Part shown: piece after piece, positions 1 to 6,768 of the stretch
Layout: each line of letters begins with the position of its first letter
Position numbering within the stretch: the first letter of the stretch is position 1
Assembly (NCBI GenBank): GCA_025998735.1
Contig: BNWJ01000023.1
Span: 1-15,054 of the forward strand
Reading direction: 5' to 3'
DNA from: Alphaproteobacteria bacterium
Lineage (GTDB): Bacteria > Pseudomonadota > Alphaproteobacteria > UBA3830
Length of the DNA: 15,054 nt
The notes under the pieces: generated by a model
What the model saw: the letters and a program-made list of their open reading frames with translations, nothing else
Databases searched by the model: none
What the model was told of the DNA's origin: nothing
Made by a program: the position numbers and the translations under genes

Positions 1-145
1 GCGGATTCATCAGCGTAATGCTTTTTATCGTAGGCTTTCCTTTCAAAATAGAATTCAGCAAGCATACAAGTACACGCTTGTGCTTCTCTTCACCAAACAG
101 ATTAGCAAAAACAAAATCCGAACTCGGCTTTAATAGACCGTTCAT
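1..145 (-). CDS. PD-(D/E)XK nuclease family transposase / Rpn-type nuclease, N-terminal part (cut by window edge)
   Basis: An open frame of 48 codons runs from an ATG at 145 down to the window edge. It begins MNGLLKPSSDFVFANLFGEE and continues with a leucine-rich helix and a ...LNSILKGKPTIKSITLMNP segment. The pattern LLKP.xDFVFxxLFG...LLNxIL is the usual opening of the PD-(D/E)XK 'transposase' family related to RpnA recombination-promoting nucleases. The catalytic residues would lie beyond the edge. An AAGGTGAG ribosome binding site sits 4 to 5 bases before the ATG, which supports the start. The gene reads out of the window and is separated from the restriction-modification remnant by about 175 bases. 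The family call rests on the N-terminus only. Confidence 0.7.
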   Translation of the reverse strand, partial: MNGLLKPSSDFVFANLFGEEKHKRVLVCLLNSILKGKPTIKSITLMNP

Positions 146-194
146 GTCTCACCTTTTTATTCTTTTAAGTTACTCTTCTAAAGTTCCATTACCA

Positions 195-246
195 GACCTA
201 TTGCGAAAATCTTCAGGAGCAAGAGATTCAATTCACAATAGGTCTA
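195..246. repeat. 52-bp inverted-repeat element, IS-end-like
   Basis: The ends are a perfect 10-bp inverted repeat: AGACCTATTG at 195-204 and CAATAGGTCT at 237-246. They closely resemble the ends of the 69-bp insertion at 1924-1992 (AGACCTGTTGC). The two left ends also share AGACCTRTTGCRAAAR when read inward. No clear target duplication flanks it (ACC on the left, ATC on the right), so it may be an old remnant or a hybrid of two ends. It lies about 50 bases upstream of the nuclease start codon and could affect that promoter. It has no coding capacity. Confidence 0.5.
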
Positions 247-321
247 TCATTCTTATAATCATACCACATTTTTCTGGAAAGATGGTAGTTCTTTTTTGAG
301 GCAATATTTTTGATGTAAATT

Positions 322-1920
322 TCAAACCAGTTCCACCGTCTCATCTATTTCACGCATGATTTTATTTGTTAAATAGAGGGCGTTAATGATTTTCTGATAG
401 TGTTTGATTTCGTCTGAGTTTAGTGATCGTCCTTTTCGGTCTTTCAGCCATTTTTGTGCTGGTTGATAGCCGCCGATGTGGAAATTCCAGGCGATTTCTG
501 GAACATTGCCGAAATATTGTGTGGCATTTATGTAGACTTTGCTATCCACATATTTCACTTTATCCACGATGTTATCGCCGGACTCTGGATAATTTATCTT
601 GAGAGTTCGGAGGTCATCGCTTTCCAGCAAATGAATCCGGCCCAGTTTGCCTCCCAGATCAACCAGTTGCCAGAACTTTTTTGCATCGGTTGGATAGGGA
701 ACTTTCGGAAAATCTATCTTCAAAAATTCCCTGTATTTTTTACGATATTTTGGCGAATGCAAAACCGCGTAGATGTAATCCAGCACATCCAATGGCGCAA
801 ATGTATCTGCTTCGGCTGTTTTTTCTGGAATGAACTTCAATTTTAATCCATCTGCAAACTTGTCGATGGCTTCCGGATGGAAGTTGGGCGTTCTCGACGA
901 ATCATGATCTGAGTAGAGATAGAGAGGCGCAATGCAGGAGCTGCTTCTTTCACATAGTTTATTGCAAATAAATATGTGGCTGATTTGATTGCCTGCCACG
1001 CCTCTTTGCGTCATTAATCCACAATTTTCCTTATCCAGCATATGTCGCATAATTTCTCGTCCTGGACGTTTATGAAATCCTTTGGTTTTTCCAGTATAAT
1101 AGGTGAAGCGCACATCAAATGGCCTATAGCAAATTGGCTGGATTAGATTTTTATCTAGTTCAGAATCCTTCAGATCTCGTTGTGCACTAGCTATTGTCCA
1201 ATCTCGACCATCCTTTCCAAGATAATATTTTTTCCTGGCTTCTTCTATTCCCAAAAAAGCAAAATCATTAATTGTTTTTTGCATTTCTTCTGTAGTATTT
1301 TTAATCGTTAATTTATCTCTACCTGTTTCAACTCCGCTTGAATTAAGTACAAACAAATCTTTTATTCCTAAACCTCTATCGTATCCACTCTTTTGAGAAA
1401 AATCCTTGGGGACAAAAAAATAATATGGATGTTCATACTGAATTTTTTTGAATCCCATCGATGCAAAATCGCTACAAGTCAACTCATTGTATTTTTCTTC
1501 CCGTCTACCGTACAGATCACAGTGGTATACATCAGCTATTTTTTTGCTTTTGGTGGTTACACCACGGGCGCTTACTTTTTCGTCTCCTTCTTTGAATCTA
1601 ATGCGATGTTGTTTTTTGGATCCAACGTCACGTTGGACAAAAATATTAATGGATACGCCCTGCATGATATCAAAAACATTCTCGTCTTTTGAGCCATCCG
1701 GACAGGTCTCTTTCTTTCTGGAATTTCCGTGTAGATCGACGATGTAAATTTCATCGAATGTTTCCAGCAGTGATTTTCGCATTTGCCTATGAATTACACC
1801 ATCCAAAAAACTGTTGTTGGAAATATACGCCAATATACCAGCGCCACTTTTTTCAATGTGATGCTGTCCAAAACGAATAAATTTTATGTAGTCGTCCGAA
1901 AGTGGCTGTATATTTTTTTC
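322..1920 (-). pseudogene. Type ISP restriction-modification / DNA methyltransferase, C-terminal fragment
   Basis: The frame is open from the inserted element at 1923 to a TGA at 322-324. It encodes the second half of a type ISP enzyme: ...NEKNIQPLSDDYIKFIRFGQ, then LAYISNNSFLDGVIHRQMRKSL, LLETFDEIYIVDLHGN, DENVFDIMQGVSINIF, PICYRPFDVRF, and the family-typical end ...WNFHIGGYQPAQKWLKDRKG. This part holds the target-recognition half; the SAM-binding part lies in the fragments to the right. A TTG at 1833 could act as a start, but the reading frame and family similarity continue upstream, so this is a fragment rather than a separate gene. An in-frame palindromic repeat (1553-1636) adds about 28 residues after SINIFV. 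The recognition half itself shows no further stops. Confidence 0.85.
1553..1636 (-). repeat. Protein-coding palindromic repeat, copy A (full, 84 bp)
   Basis: Read on the minus strand the unit starts CCAACGTGACGTTGGATCC (1636-1618), whose first 15 bases form a near-perfect palindrome. A variable linker follows, then a conserved block ending GGTGTAACCAC, itself a short palindrome (GTGGTTACACCAC on plus). It is translated as QRDVGS...GDEKVSARGVTT inside the methyltransferase fragment. The insert lies between SINIFV and KSKKIADVYHCDLYG, where type ISP proteins normally run on without it. The length, 84 bp, is a multiple of three, so the host frame survives. Confidence 0.8.
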
Positions 1921-1923
1921 ATT

Positions 1924-1992
1924 AGACCTGTTGCGTAGGCCTATTTTTGGTCCTGATAATCAGTGACTCCAAGAGGCTTTTGCAACAGGTCT
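1924..1992. mobile_element. 69-bp non-autonomous IS-derived insertion (MITE-like) with 3-bp target duplication
   Basis: Perfect 11-bp terminal inverted repeats AGACCTGTTGC (1924-1934) and GCAACAGGTCT (1982-1992) are flanked by ATT on both sides (1921-1923 and 1993-1995). Removing the element and one ATT rejoins the minus-strand protein exactly, giving ...YKKDLN-EKNIQPLSDDYIKF. This proves the boundaries and shows that the insertion came after the gene was acquired. Element plus duplication is 72 bp, so the frame is kept, but the element brings in a TGA at 1962-1960. The ends resemble IS5-superfamily termini; that assignment is inference. It has no transposase, so a full-length relative would have had to mobilise it. 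Confidence 0.8.
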
Positions 1993-2098
1993 ATTCAAAT
2001 CTTTTTTGTAAGTCTCCAATAATCCAGTTATCCATTTGCTTTTATTTGAGCTGCTTACGCTATAGGGAGGATTCCCCAGCACAACCATTACGGGCACA

Positions 2099-2755
2099 TT
2101 ACAAGACATCTATTTCTCCCTCCAATGAATTTTTTAATCTTAAATCCCAGCGCTTTTTTCCAATTGAATCACAGCTGCTTCTACGCAATGCAGAATCCAG
2201 TCGCAGAAAACCAAGAATAAAAGACGTCGGCATTAGTTCAAATCCGTGCAATCGATCTTTCAGATTATCTTCAACAGTTGTTGCACCACAGGCGCTTATT
2301 TTTTCATCTTCTCCATTACGGAGTGAATTTGTGGATCCAACGTCACGTTGGTTTTTTAGCAACTCCAGAATTCTGACGAAAAAAGTACAAGTACCAGCTG
2401 CTGGATCTATCACATGGACATTTTCATCGCCTAAGCCTTCAGGCATGCCGAATTCTTTTTGCAAAATTTGATCGACAGCTCGAACGATAAAATCGACGAT
2501 TGGCTTTGGAGTGCACCAAACTCCGCTAGACTTGCGCTTTTCAGCATCATATTGCGCTAGAAATATCTCAAAAAAATCAAACACATGATCAAATTCTGAT
2601 TTTTTTTCAAGAAAAGCATCGATATCAGAAACAAATTCCCTTTTGCAAAAAACGTCGTCAATTTGTTTTATTGCTGATTCAAGATCATAGGAATGAATTG
2701 CATATAGCGCCGCGAAATCGTCACCGACATTTTTCATTATTTCTTGCATTAACAA
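2099..2755 (-). pseudogene. Type ISP restriction-modification enzyme, methyltransferase SAM-binding fragment
   Basis: This piece carries the adenine-specific N6 methyltransferase core. It has FDFFEIFLAQYD, then GVWCTPKPIVDFIVRAVDQIL (the Y/W-x-TP-x-V motif before the domain), then SAM-binding motif I as DPAAGTCTF, then LHGFELMPTSF. The catalytic NPPY lies just past the end of this frame. It is read from 2109 down to 1996 (VPVMVVLGNPPYSVSSSNK) in the frame of the C-terminal fragment, so a single-base frameshift near 2100-2110 separates the two. Palindromic repeat copy B (2277-2351) adds about 25 residues directly after motif I (ILELLKN / EDNLKDRLHG). The split motif I to NPPY makes an active enzyme unlikely without frameshifting. 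Confidence 0.85.
2277..2351 (-). repeat. Protein-coding palindromic repeat, copy B (full, 75 bp)
   Basis: On the minus strand it begins with the same 19 bases as copy A (CCAACGTGACGTTGGATCC, 2351-2333). It continues with a shorter, unrelated linker and ends with the conserved block (GATGAAAAAATAAGCGCC, then TGTGGTGCAACAAC). The translation is QRDVGSTNS...GEDEKISACGATT, in the same frame as copy A. Its 75 bp are again a multiple of three. It sits between motif I and the next helix of the methyltransferase, a loop position where inserted residues may be tolerated. Confidence 0.8.
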
Positions 2756-2969
2756 ACTCCATAAATTTTATATACGTAATAACTTGCGCGTATATGGAAC
2801 ACAATTCGTCTACTGAAACATTGCCAAGTTTCTTCAGCGCTCCATCACGCAACGTTTCAAATTTATATTCTCCAGATTTTGGATTAATGACGCTTTTGAT
2901 AGCATCACGAAGATTCCATGCCCTGTCAGCCAATTCTTTTGCAACTTTCATTCCGCATTCTTTGCTCAT
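2721..2969 (-). pseudogene. Type ISP restriction-modification enzyme, upstream fragment
   Basis: This 82-residue frame contains VAKELADRAWNLRDAIKS and DELCSIYAQVITY. That arrangement is typical of type ISP methyltransferases just before the SAM-binding domain (compare the family's 'MYAQ(T/V)xxY'). It overlaps the next fragment in a different frame at 2721-2755, so a frameshift lies there, and some sequence between the two parts seems deleted. The remaining N-terminal region is absent. The ATG at 2969 has a strong AAGGAGT site and lies only 14 bases after the terminase stop, so the fragment is translated as part of the terminase operon. The excellent start may be a phage-derived signal fused to a truncated restriction-modification gene. 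Confidence 0.65.
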
Positions 2970-2983
2970 TTCTTACTCCTTTT

Positions 2984-4918
2984 TTACATCAAACTACTTC
3001 TAACTATTCTTGAACGCTGTGGTTGCATTTGTCTTTGAGTTGAGAATTGAGCAACTTGTGCCACGCGATTTTCTTTTATAGGAGTTTCTACAGCTGTTTT
3101 TTGTATTTTTGCTCCTGCCAGCTGTTCCCATTTGCTTTCTGACCAGCGATCGATGCTGAGTGCAATTGCAGCGGCGCGAGCGTATACGCGGCAGTCGAGA
3201 GCTTCGTTTCTATCTCGGATTTTTTGCCATTCTCGTTTTGGATATCCTTTTACAATTTTTGTCACGAGTTGTTCCGCAGTGAGTTGCTTGAAATATTCGG
3301 CATTGTACTCAGGAAAGTGCATCAGGCATGCGCCTTCATTTCTACGACTTTTCAGCGAGTTGTAAATTTCGCCCTTGATCATGGATACTCCGATTTTCCA
3401 CAGCCGAATACTGTGCTTCAATTTCTTGCCTTGGAAATTTACATCGACTTTTGTTGGCGCATTCAGTGGAACCAAAGAATTATCGACACCTTTTATGGCC
3501 ATCACATTATGAATCGACTGAGTTCGAACCCAGCCATAGACTTCCTGCGTTGAAAATCCAGCATCGATGGCCATCATATTTATTTTGCGATGCGTTCCAT
3601 CTTCTGATTCAAATTCCTCTTGTAGAATGTGAGACACTCCCGCCCAAGTTTTTTGCTCGGACGGACTGCCGTAAATAATGCGATAATCCACCGACCAACT
3701 TTCTTTGCGCGGTCCCCAAGCGACGATTTCAATTTCGAGACGATCGTTTTGCACATCAACACCTGCCGTAAGCACATAACCGCCGTTTGGAACCGAACCA
3801 ATGCGATATGGCTCACGTCGATCGAACAAAACTCCCCAGTCTGGAGCTTCGCCTTTTTCTTCCCATGGCAAACCAAGAGTTGTATTGGTCCAAGCCTTGA
3901 GTAGCTGGTCATCGTCTTTGGCGCGCTCGTAATTCTGTGCGCAGGTTCCCCAGCTGAGCCAACCGACAGGCGAGTACAAACTCGACAAATGAAACCCTAC
4001 TACTCTCGGATTTTTGATTGAGATTGCTGCTGTTGATTCAACTTCACATTGTTCTTCTGTGGCAGCGTCACGTCGTGTTGCTTGCCATCTTCCTCGTCGG
4101 AGCATTTCAGTTTTGTGATGGTTTTCAATATTTCTTTTGCAGTGTTCGCAAACATAAACAGCTTGAAGAGGATCTGAATCATATTTTATGTTCTCCCATT
4201 TTAAGACTTGAAAAAAATCGCAATGTGGACACGGGACAAAATAGTATCGCTGATCCGTTTCTTTAAATTCCCTTTCGATGTGGCTAAGCCCTTGAATTGT
4301 TGGAGTAGATACGATGAAGATTTTTTTACGAGCAAATGTCGATGTTCGTTGAATGGCCAAAGTTAACGGATCACCTTCGGAATCTGCATCTGGCGGATAC
4401 GCATCAACTTCGTCTAAAAATAAATACCGCACTGGCATTGATCTAAGTCCAACAGCCGAATTTGCGCCGGTAACAACAACAATGCCGCCAGCGAATTCCT
4501 TGCTTTGGACTGTGTTTCCGGAATCGCGCGAACGTGGATCTTTTACTTTGTCGCGCAAACACGGAGAATCTTCAAGTAATGGAGCAAGACGGCCTTTGCT
4601 CCAGCGCTTTCCCATTTCAACCGTAGGTTGAACAACAAGCATAGGGCCAGGAGCTTGGTCAATAATGTATCCGATCCAATTATTGCCTGCCTCAGTTCCA
4701 CCGACCTGTGCACCTTTCATGAAAACAACTTTTTCAATTGGAGACGATGGCGACAATGCGTCCATTATTTCTTTTAAATATGGAGTGCGATCTGTGCGAA
4801 ATTTTCCAGGCTCCGACGATGCCGTTTGCGACAAAATACGATGCTCGTCTGCCCAATCCGAAACTTTTAAAATGGAATCAGGTCGCAACCCTGCGTTGTA
4901 TGACGATAGATCAACCAT
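2984..4918 (-). CDS. Phage terminase large subunit, GpA family (ATPase and nuclease)
   Basis: This protein packages phage DNA into proheads: the N-terminal ATPase drives translocation and the C-terminal nuclease cuts concatemers. With the ATG at 4918 it has 644 residues, normal for the lambda GpA family. Visible features are a Walker A-like GAQVGGT near residue 70, Walker B LFLDEVD near 168, STPTIQG near 205, a Cys pair CPHC near 230 with CEHC near 258 (zinc-knuckle-like), and nuclease-domain acidic segments GVDVQND near 386 and AIDAGF near 451. An ATG at 4927 is also possible, but AGGGA is ideally spaced only for 4918. The start overlaps the end of the upstream small-subunit gene. The gene looks intact, although no head gene follows it. 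Confidence 0.92.
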   Translation of the reverse strand: MVDLSSYNAGLRPDSILKVSDWADEHRILSQTASSEPGKFRTDRTPYLKEIMDALSPSSPIEKVVFMKGAQVGGTEAGNNWIGYIIDQAPGPMLVVQPTVEMGKRWSKGRLAPLLEDSPCLRDKVKDPRSRDSGNTVQSKEFAGGIVVVTGANSAVGLRSMPVRYLFLDEVDAYPPDADSEGDPLTLAIQRTSTFARKKIFIVSTPTIQGLSHIEREFKETDQRYYFVPCPHCDFFQVLKWENIKYDSDPLQAVYVCEHCKRNIENHHKTEMLRRGRWQATRRDAATEEQCEVESTAAISIKNPRVVGFHLSSLYSPVGWLSWGTCAQNYERAKDDDQLLKAWTNTTLGLPWEEKGEAPDWGVLFDRREPYRIGSVPNGGYVLTAGVDVQNDRLEIEIVAWGPRKESWSVDYRIIYGSPSEQKTWAGVSHILQEEFESEDGTHRKINMMAIDAGFSTQEVYGWVRTQSIHNVMAIKGVDNSLVPLNAPTKVDVNFQGKKLKHSIRLWKIGVSMIKGEIYNSLKSRRNEGACLMHFPEYNAEYFKQLTAEQLVTKIVKGYPKREWQKIRDRNEALDCRVYARAAAIALSIDRWSESKWEQLAGAKIQKTAVETPIKENRVAQVAQFSTQRQMQPQRSRIVRSSLM

Positions 4919-5297
4919 TTTGGTCATCCCTACTTAATTCCGTTAGAACATCGCGTAGTTCGCGCATCAAAATGCCGTGGATTTCCGACGCGTCAGACTT
5001 ATTTATTAGCAGCGGCGCAACGCGATCCGGAATATTCAGAATGCCATCGCGAATGATTCGTCCCTTCGCAAACATTGCACTTTTCACTTCATCGGCCGGA
5101 ATTAGCTTGCCCAAAGCCGTTTGGACGCGGATTTCAAGAAATTTGCAACGTTCTTTTTCGGTTTCTAGCTTTGCCTTCACATATTCGGCCTTAAGACACT
5201 CCAATTCTCCTTCATTTCCAGTGTCATCTTCGGAAATATCATCAGGATCTAAGTCCAACGCATATTGCCGCTCTGAATTGTCTGGTTTCTTACACAT
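4911..5297 (-). CDS. Terminase small subunit-like protein
   Basis: The 128-residue protein has an acidic N-terminus (DLDPDDISEDD). A charged helix follows (KAEYVKAKLETEKERCKFLE), then GKLIPADEVKSAMFAKGRIIRDGILNIPDRVAPLL. The last part matches the C-terminal half of Nu1-like/phage small terminase subunits, in which 'LIPADEV...LLxIPxRxAPxL' is common. It overlaps the large subunit by 8 to 17 bases, as expected for a translationally coupled pair. The usual N-terminal winged-helix DNA-binding domain is not visible, so the gene may be truncated at its 5' end or use a divergent one. No strong ribosome binding site precedes the ATG. Confident in the role from context, less so in completeness. Confidence 0.7.
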   Translation of the reverse strand: MCKKPDNSERQYALDLDPDDISEDDTGNEGELECLKAEYVKAKLETEKERCKFLEIRVQTALGKLIPADEVKSAMFAKGRIIRDGILNIPDRVAPLLINKSDASEIHGILMRELRDVLTELSRDDQNG

Positions 5298-5614
5298 CTA
5301 CTACCATTTTCGAAAAATTTCTGACGCTAGCGAAATAACGCGGCTCGCTGACCCGCATGTTTCAAACGTCAGGAAGTACCTAGGCTGTTTTCGGCGATAT
5401 TCAACAATCACAATCGACAGCATCACATACATATATATTTGAGTTTTAAAGGCTTTTCGTTCACATACTTTTTGAAAATTTTATGTTTTGTGTATCCATC
5501 TCATACGCTATGCTTTATTAAGCTTTTATTATTTTTTTAAATTAATTTAAGTCAATGCGTCGAATGGTTTGACGTGTTTTTTGTTGTTTCGGTAGCTAAT
5601 GAAAGGGATCGAAT
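5298..5614. other. Divergent intergenic region between terminase genes and early operon
   Basis: About 315 bases separate the leftward terminase pair from the rightward operon, so promoters for one or both directions are expected here. The right half (5440-5560) is very AT-rich. No clear -35/-10 pair with correct spacing stands out: a TTGACG at 5569 followed 18 bases later by TAGCTA leaves too short a leader. The left half (5305-5425) is noticeably more GC-rich. On the minus strand it holds a 42-codon open frame ending in ...SLASEIFRKW just before the small-subunit start. This frame looks like a repeat or a remnant rather than a gene. Confidence 0.4.
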
Positions 5615-6083
5615 ATGTCTAAAAAAAATATCTCTAGAAGATAAGTGTCAGTTTTCGTGGATTAAAAGAGATTTACTTGCTATCTGCGATAGAATAGATG
5701 CAGACAAACAAGTGCAACTAATTGAAGAACGAGAAAACGAACTTAAAAGACGAGAGCAGGAGATCGCAAAGCGAGAAGCTGAGATTGAAAAACGAGAAGA
5801 AGAACGCCTTTTCATTTCAGTTAGAACAGATGGGATATACCTAAAAAATGTTAAAATCATAAATAAAAACGCTAAAACATTATTGTTTGTTTTCAAAATG
5901 TTATTAAAAGAACAAACAAACGCTATAATTTTGATGAAAAGCTTGGTGAATTTGAGCATTACATCAGAAAAGTGTTGGCACGATGTGCAGCAAATTTATT
6001 GCGATCTTTTTCATGTGCAAAACGCGGGCCATTTGTCGGTTTCAAAGAATACGCCGAAAACGATAATTTTGATGAAAATGTGA
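5574..6083 (+). CDS. Small coiled-coil phage protein with a poly-A frameshift at its start; 3' part decayed
   Basis: The convincing part is about 5630-5870. It includes KISLEDKCQFSWIKRDLLAICD, then a coiled coil of repeated (E/R)REx(E/A)I units (about residues 47-78 of the longest frame), then DGIYLKNVKIINK. The longest frame needs a GTG at 5574 with no ribosome binding site. A better start is the ATG at 5615, preceded by GAAAGGG, but from there the frame stops after nine codons. Losing one A from the run of eight (5621-5628) would join it to the coiled-coil frame. From about 5876 a different frame carries the next gene's conserved sequence, so the tail of this frame (to 6083) is probably not native. 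No function is recognised. Confidence 0.4.
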   Translation: MFFVVSVANERDRICLKKISLEDKCQFSWIKRDLLAICDRIDADKQVQLIEERENELKRREQEIAKREAEIEKREEERLFISVRTDGIYLKNVKIINKNAKTLLFVFKMLLKEQTNAIILMKSLVNLSITSEKCWHDVQQIYCDLFHVQNAGHLSVSKNTPKTIILMKM

Positions 6084-6571
6084 TGAAGGATCATTGCGCC
6101 GAGCTTAATTGCTTGATGGATTATTTGCCGAGTCAATATAAAACGCTTTGCAAATTACTGATGAATCATTCCATCACGGAAACATCAAAAATTACCGGAA
6201 AATCGCGCGGCACTTTGTATCGGGATTTGAAACGCATTTCTCTTTTGGTAAACCAACGTAACAATTCTGAAGATCAATTTTGGGCAATGTTTTTTAGTGG
6301 AGTAAATATGAAAAATTTGGCAACATTGGAAACTTTAAGCGCGAAGGAAATAAGCGCGTTGGACGTATACGATCTTATGGATCTACACGATCAGGTTACA
6401 AAATTAACAAGTCACGCAAAAGAGCTAAAAGAAAAACTTGACGATGGTTTGAATTTACGTTTTGCAGAAACTGTAAAACACAGTTTGCAAAAAGAAAACA
6501 AAGATACTGGCGCAGTGAAGTTTTTCGATGGAGCTTTTCAAATTGTTGTGGACGTTCCGAAACCAACGTGA
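5972..6571 (+). CDS. Sigma-like HTH phage regulator (start lost), fused in frame to the next phage gene
   Basis: The first 112 residues contain a sigma-region-4-like or HTH segment, LPSQYKTLCKLL...ITETSKITGKSRGTLYRDLKRI (about residues 52-89). It would bind DNA, probably in phage gene control. The frame is open upstream to 5876 and reads plausibly there (YNFDEKLGEFEHYIRKV), but no ATG, GTG or TTG exists before the GTG at 5972. The true start was probably lost through an indel, with 5898 ATG in another frame a candidate. The second part, from the ATG at 6308, is a separate phage protein; GTGGAG lies just before that ATG. A run of six T near 6290 is a likely site for the indel that fused the two. 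The HTH call is moderate. Confidence 0.55.
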   Translation: MLARCAANLLRSFSCAKRGPFVGFKEYAENDNFDENVMKDHCAELNCLMDYLPSQYKTLCKLLMNHSITETSKITGKSRGTLYRDLKRISLLVNQRNNSEDQFWAMFFSGVNMKNLATLETLSAKEISALDVYDLMDLHDQVTKLTSHAKELKEKLDDGLNLRFAETVKHSLQKENKDTGAVKFFDGAFQIVVDVPKPT

Positions 6572-6766
6572 CGTTGGATCCATGAATTATAAATGCGCGT
6601 GCGGCACGCACTTCCAGAAGAAAAAAGAAAAGCATTTATAAAAGTTGCTTATTCAATAGAAGAACAAAAATACTCGGCACTTCCGCGTGAGTATCAGGAA
6701 TTGTTTGGGGAAGCGCGAACAATCACACCTGGCAAAGCTCGCTTCCAAATTACAATTGGAGAATAA
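6308..6766 (+). pseudogene. Phage protein of the alphaproteobacterial 'GAVxFxDGxFxVVxDxPK' type, split by a palindromic repeat
   Basis: The N-terminal part (6308-6571) has LSAKEISALDVYDLMDLHDQV, then a helical region, then DTGAVKFFDGAFQIVVDVPK. The C-terminal part is a 57-residue frame from the ATG at 6593 to 6766, LPEEKRKAFIKVAYSIEEQKYSALP...ARTITPGKARFQITI. I recognise both halves as one small protein found beside replication genes in alphaproteobacterial phages, where a W-containing segment joins them. Here both parts are in the same frame, but a TGA (6569-6571) inside a copy of the palindromic repeat and a TAA (6590-6592) separate them. The function of the family is not known to me. The 57-residue part has no clear ribosome binding site. 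Confidence 0.55.
6563..6581 (+). repeat. Palindromic repeat, copy C (one end only)
   Basis: The 19 bases CCAACGTGACGTTGGATCC are identical to the left ends of copies A and B. Here they are on the plus strand and read in a different frame, P-T-stop, which ends the host protein at 6571. The conserved right block (GAAAAA.TAAGCGCC...) is absent downstream, so this is a solo end or a truncated copy. A perfect 6-bp hairpin stem, GCGTGC-G-GCACGC, follows at 6596-6608. Confidence 0.7.
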
Positions 6767-6768
6767 AA

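Noticed and set aside
454..846. Plus-strand open frame of 130 codons inside the C-terminal restriction-modification fragment
   Set aside because: It is antisense to a clearly recognisable protein, lacks a ribosome binding site and has no recognisable motif.
1947..2471. Plus-strand frame of 174 codons
   Set aside because: It runs antisense through the methyltransferase fragment and across the IS-like element, so it is a chance frame.
4738..5442. Plus-strand frame of 234 codons
   Set aside because: It is opposite the terminase genes, which carry real motifs, and it has no start signal or domain.
5883..5919. TTGTTTGTT ... AACAAACAA inverted repeat with a 19-base loop
   Set aside because: It is A/T-rich, weak and without a T run; it may be a coincidence of low-complexity DNA.
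6569..6571. TGA as a tryptophan codon (alternative code)
   Set aside because: Reading it through still meets TAA at 6590, and the type ISP gene, the excisionase-neighbour gene (12055-12057) and the antirepressor all end naturally on TGA.
6596..6608. GCGTGC-G-GCACGC hairpin
   Set aside because: A one-base loop is too small for that stem as drawn, no T run follows, and it lies inside the 57-codon frame; not called a terminator.
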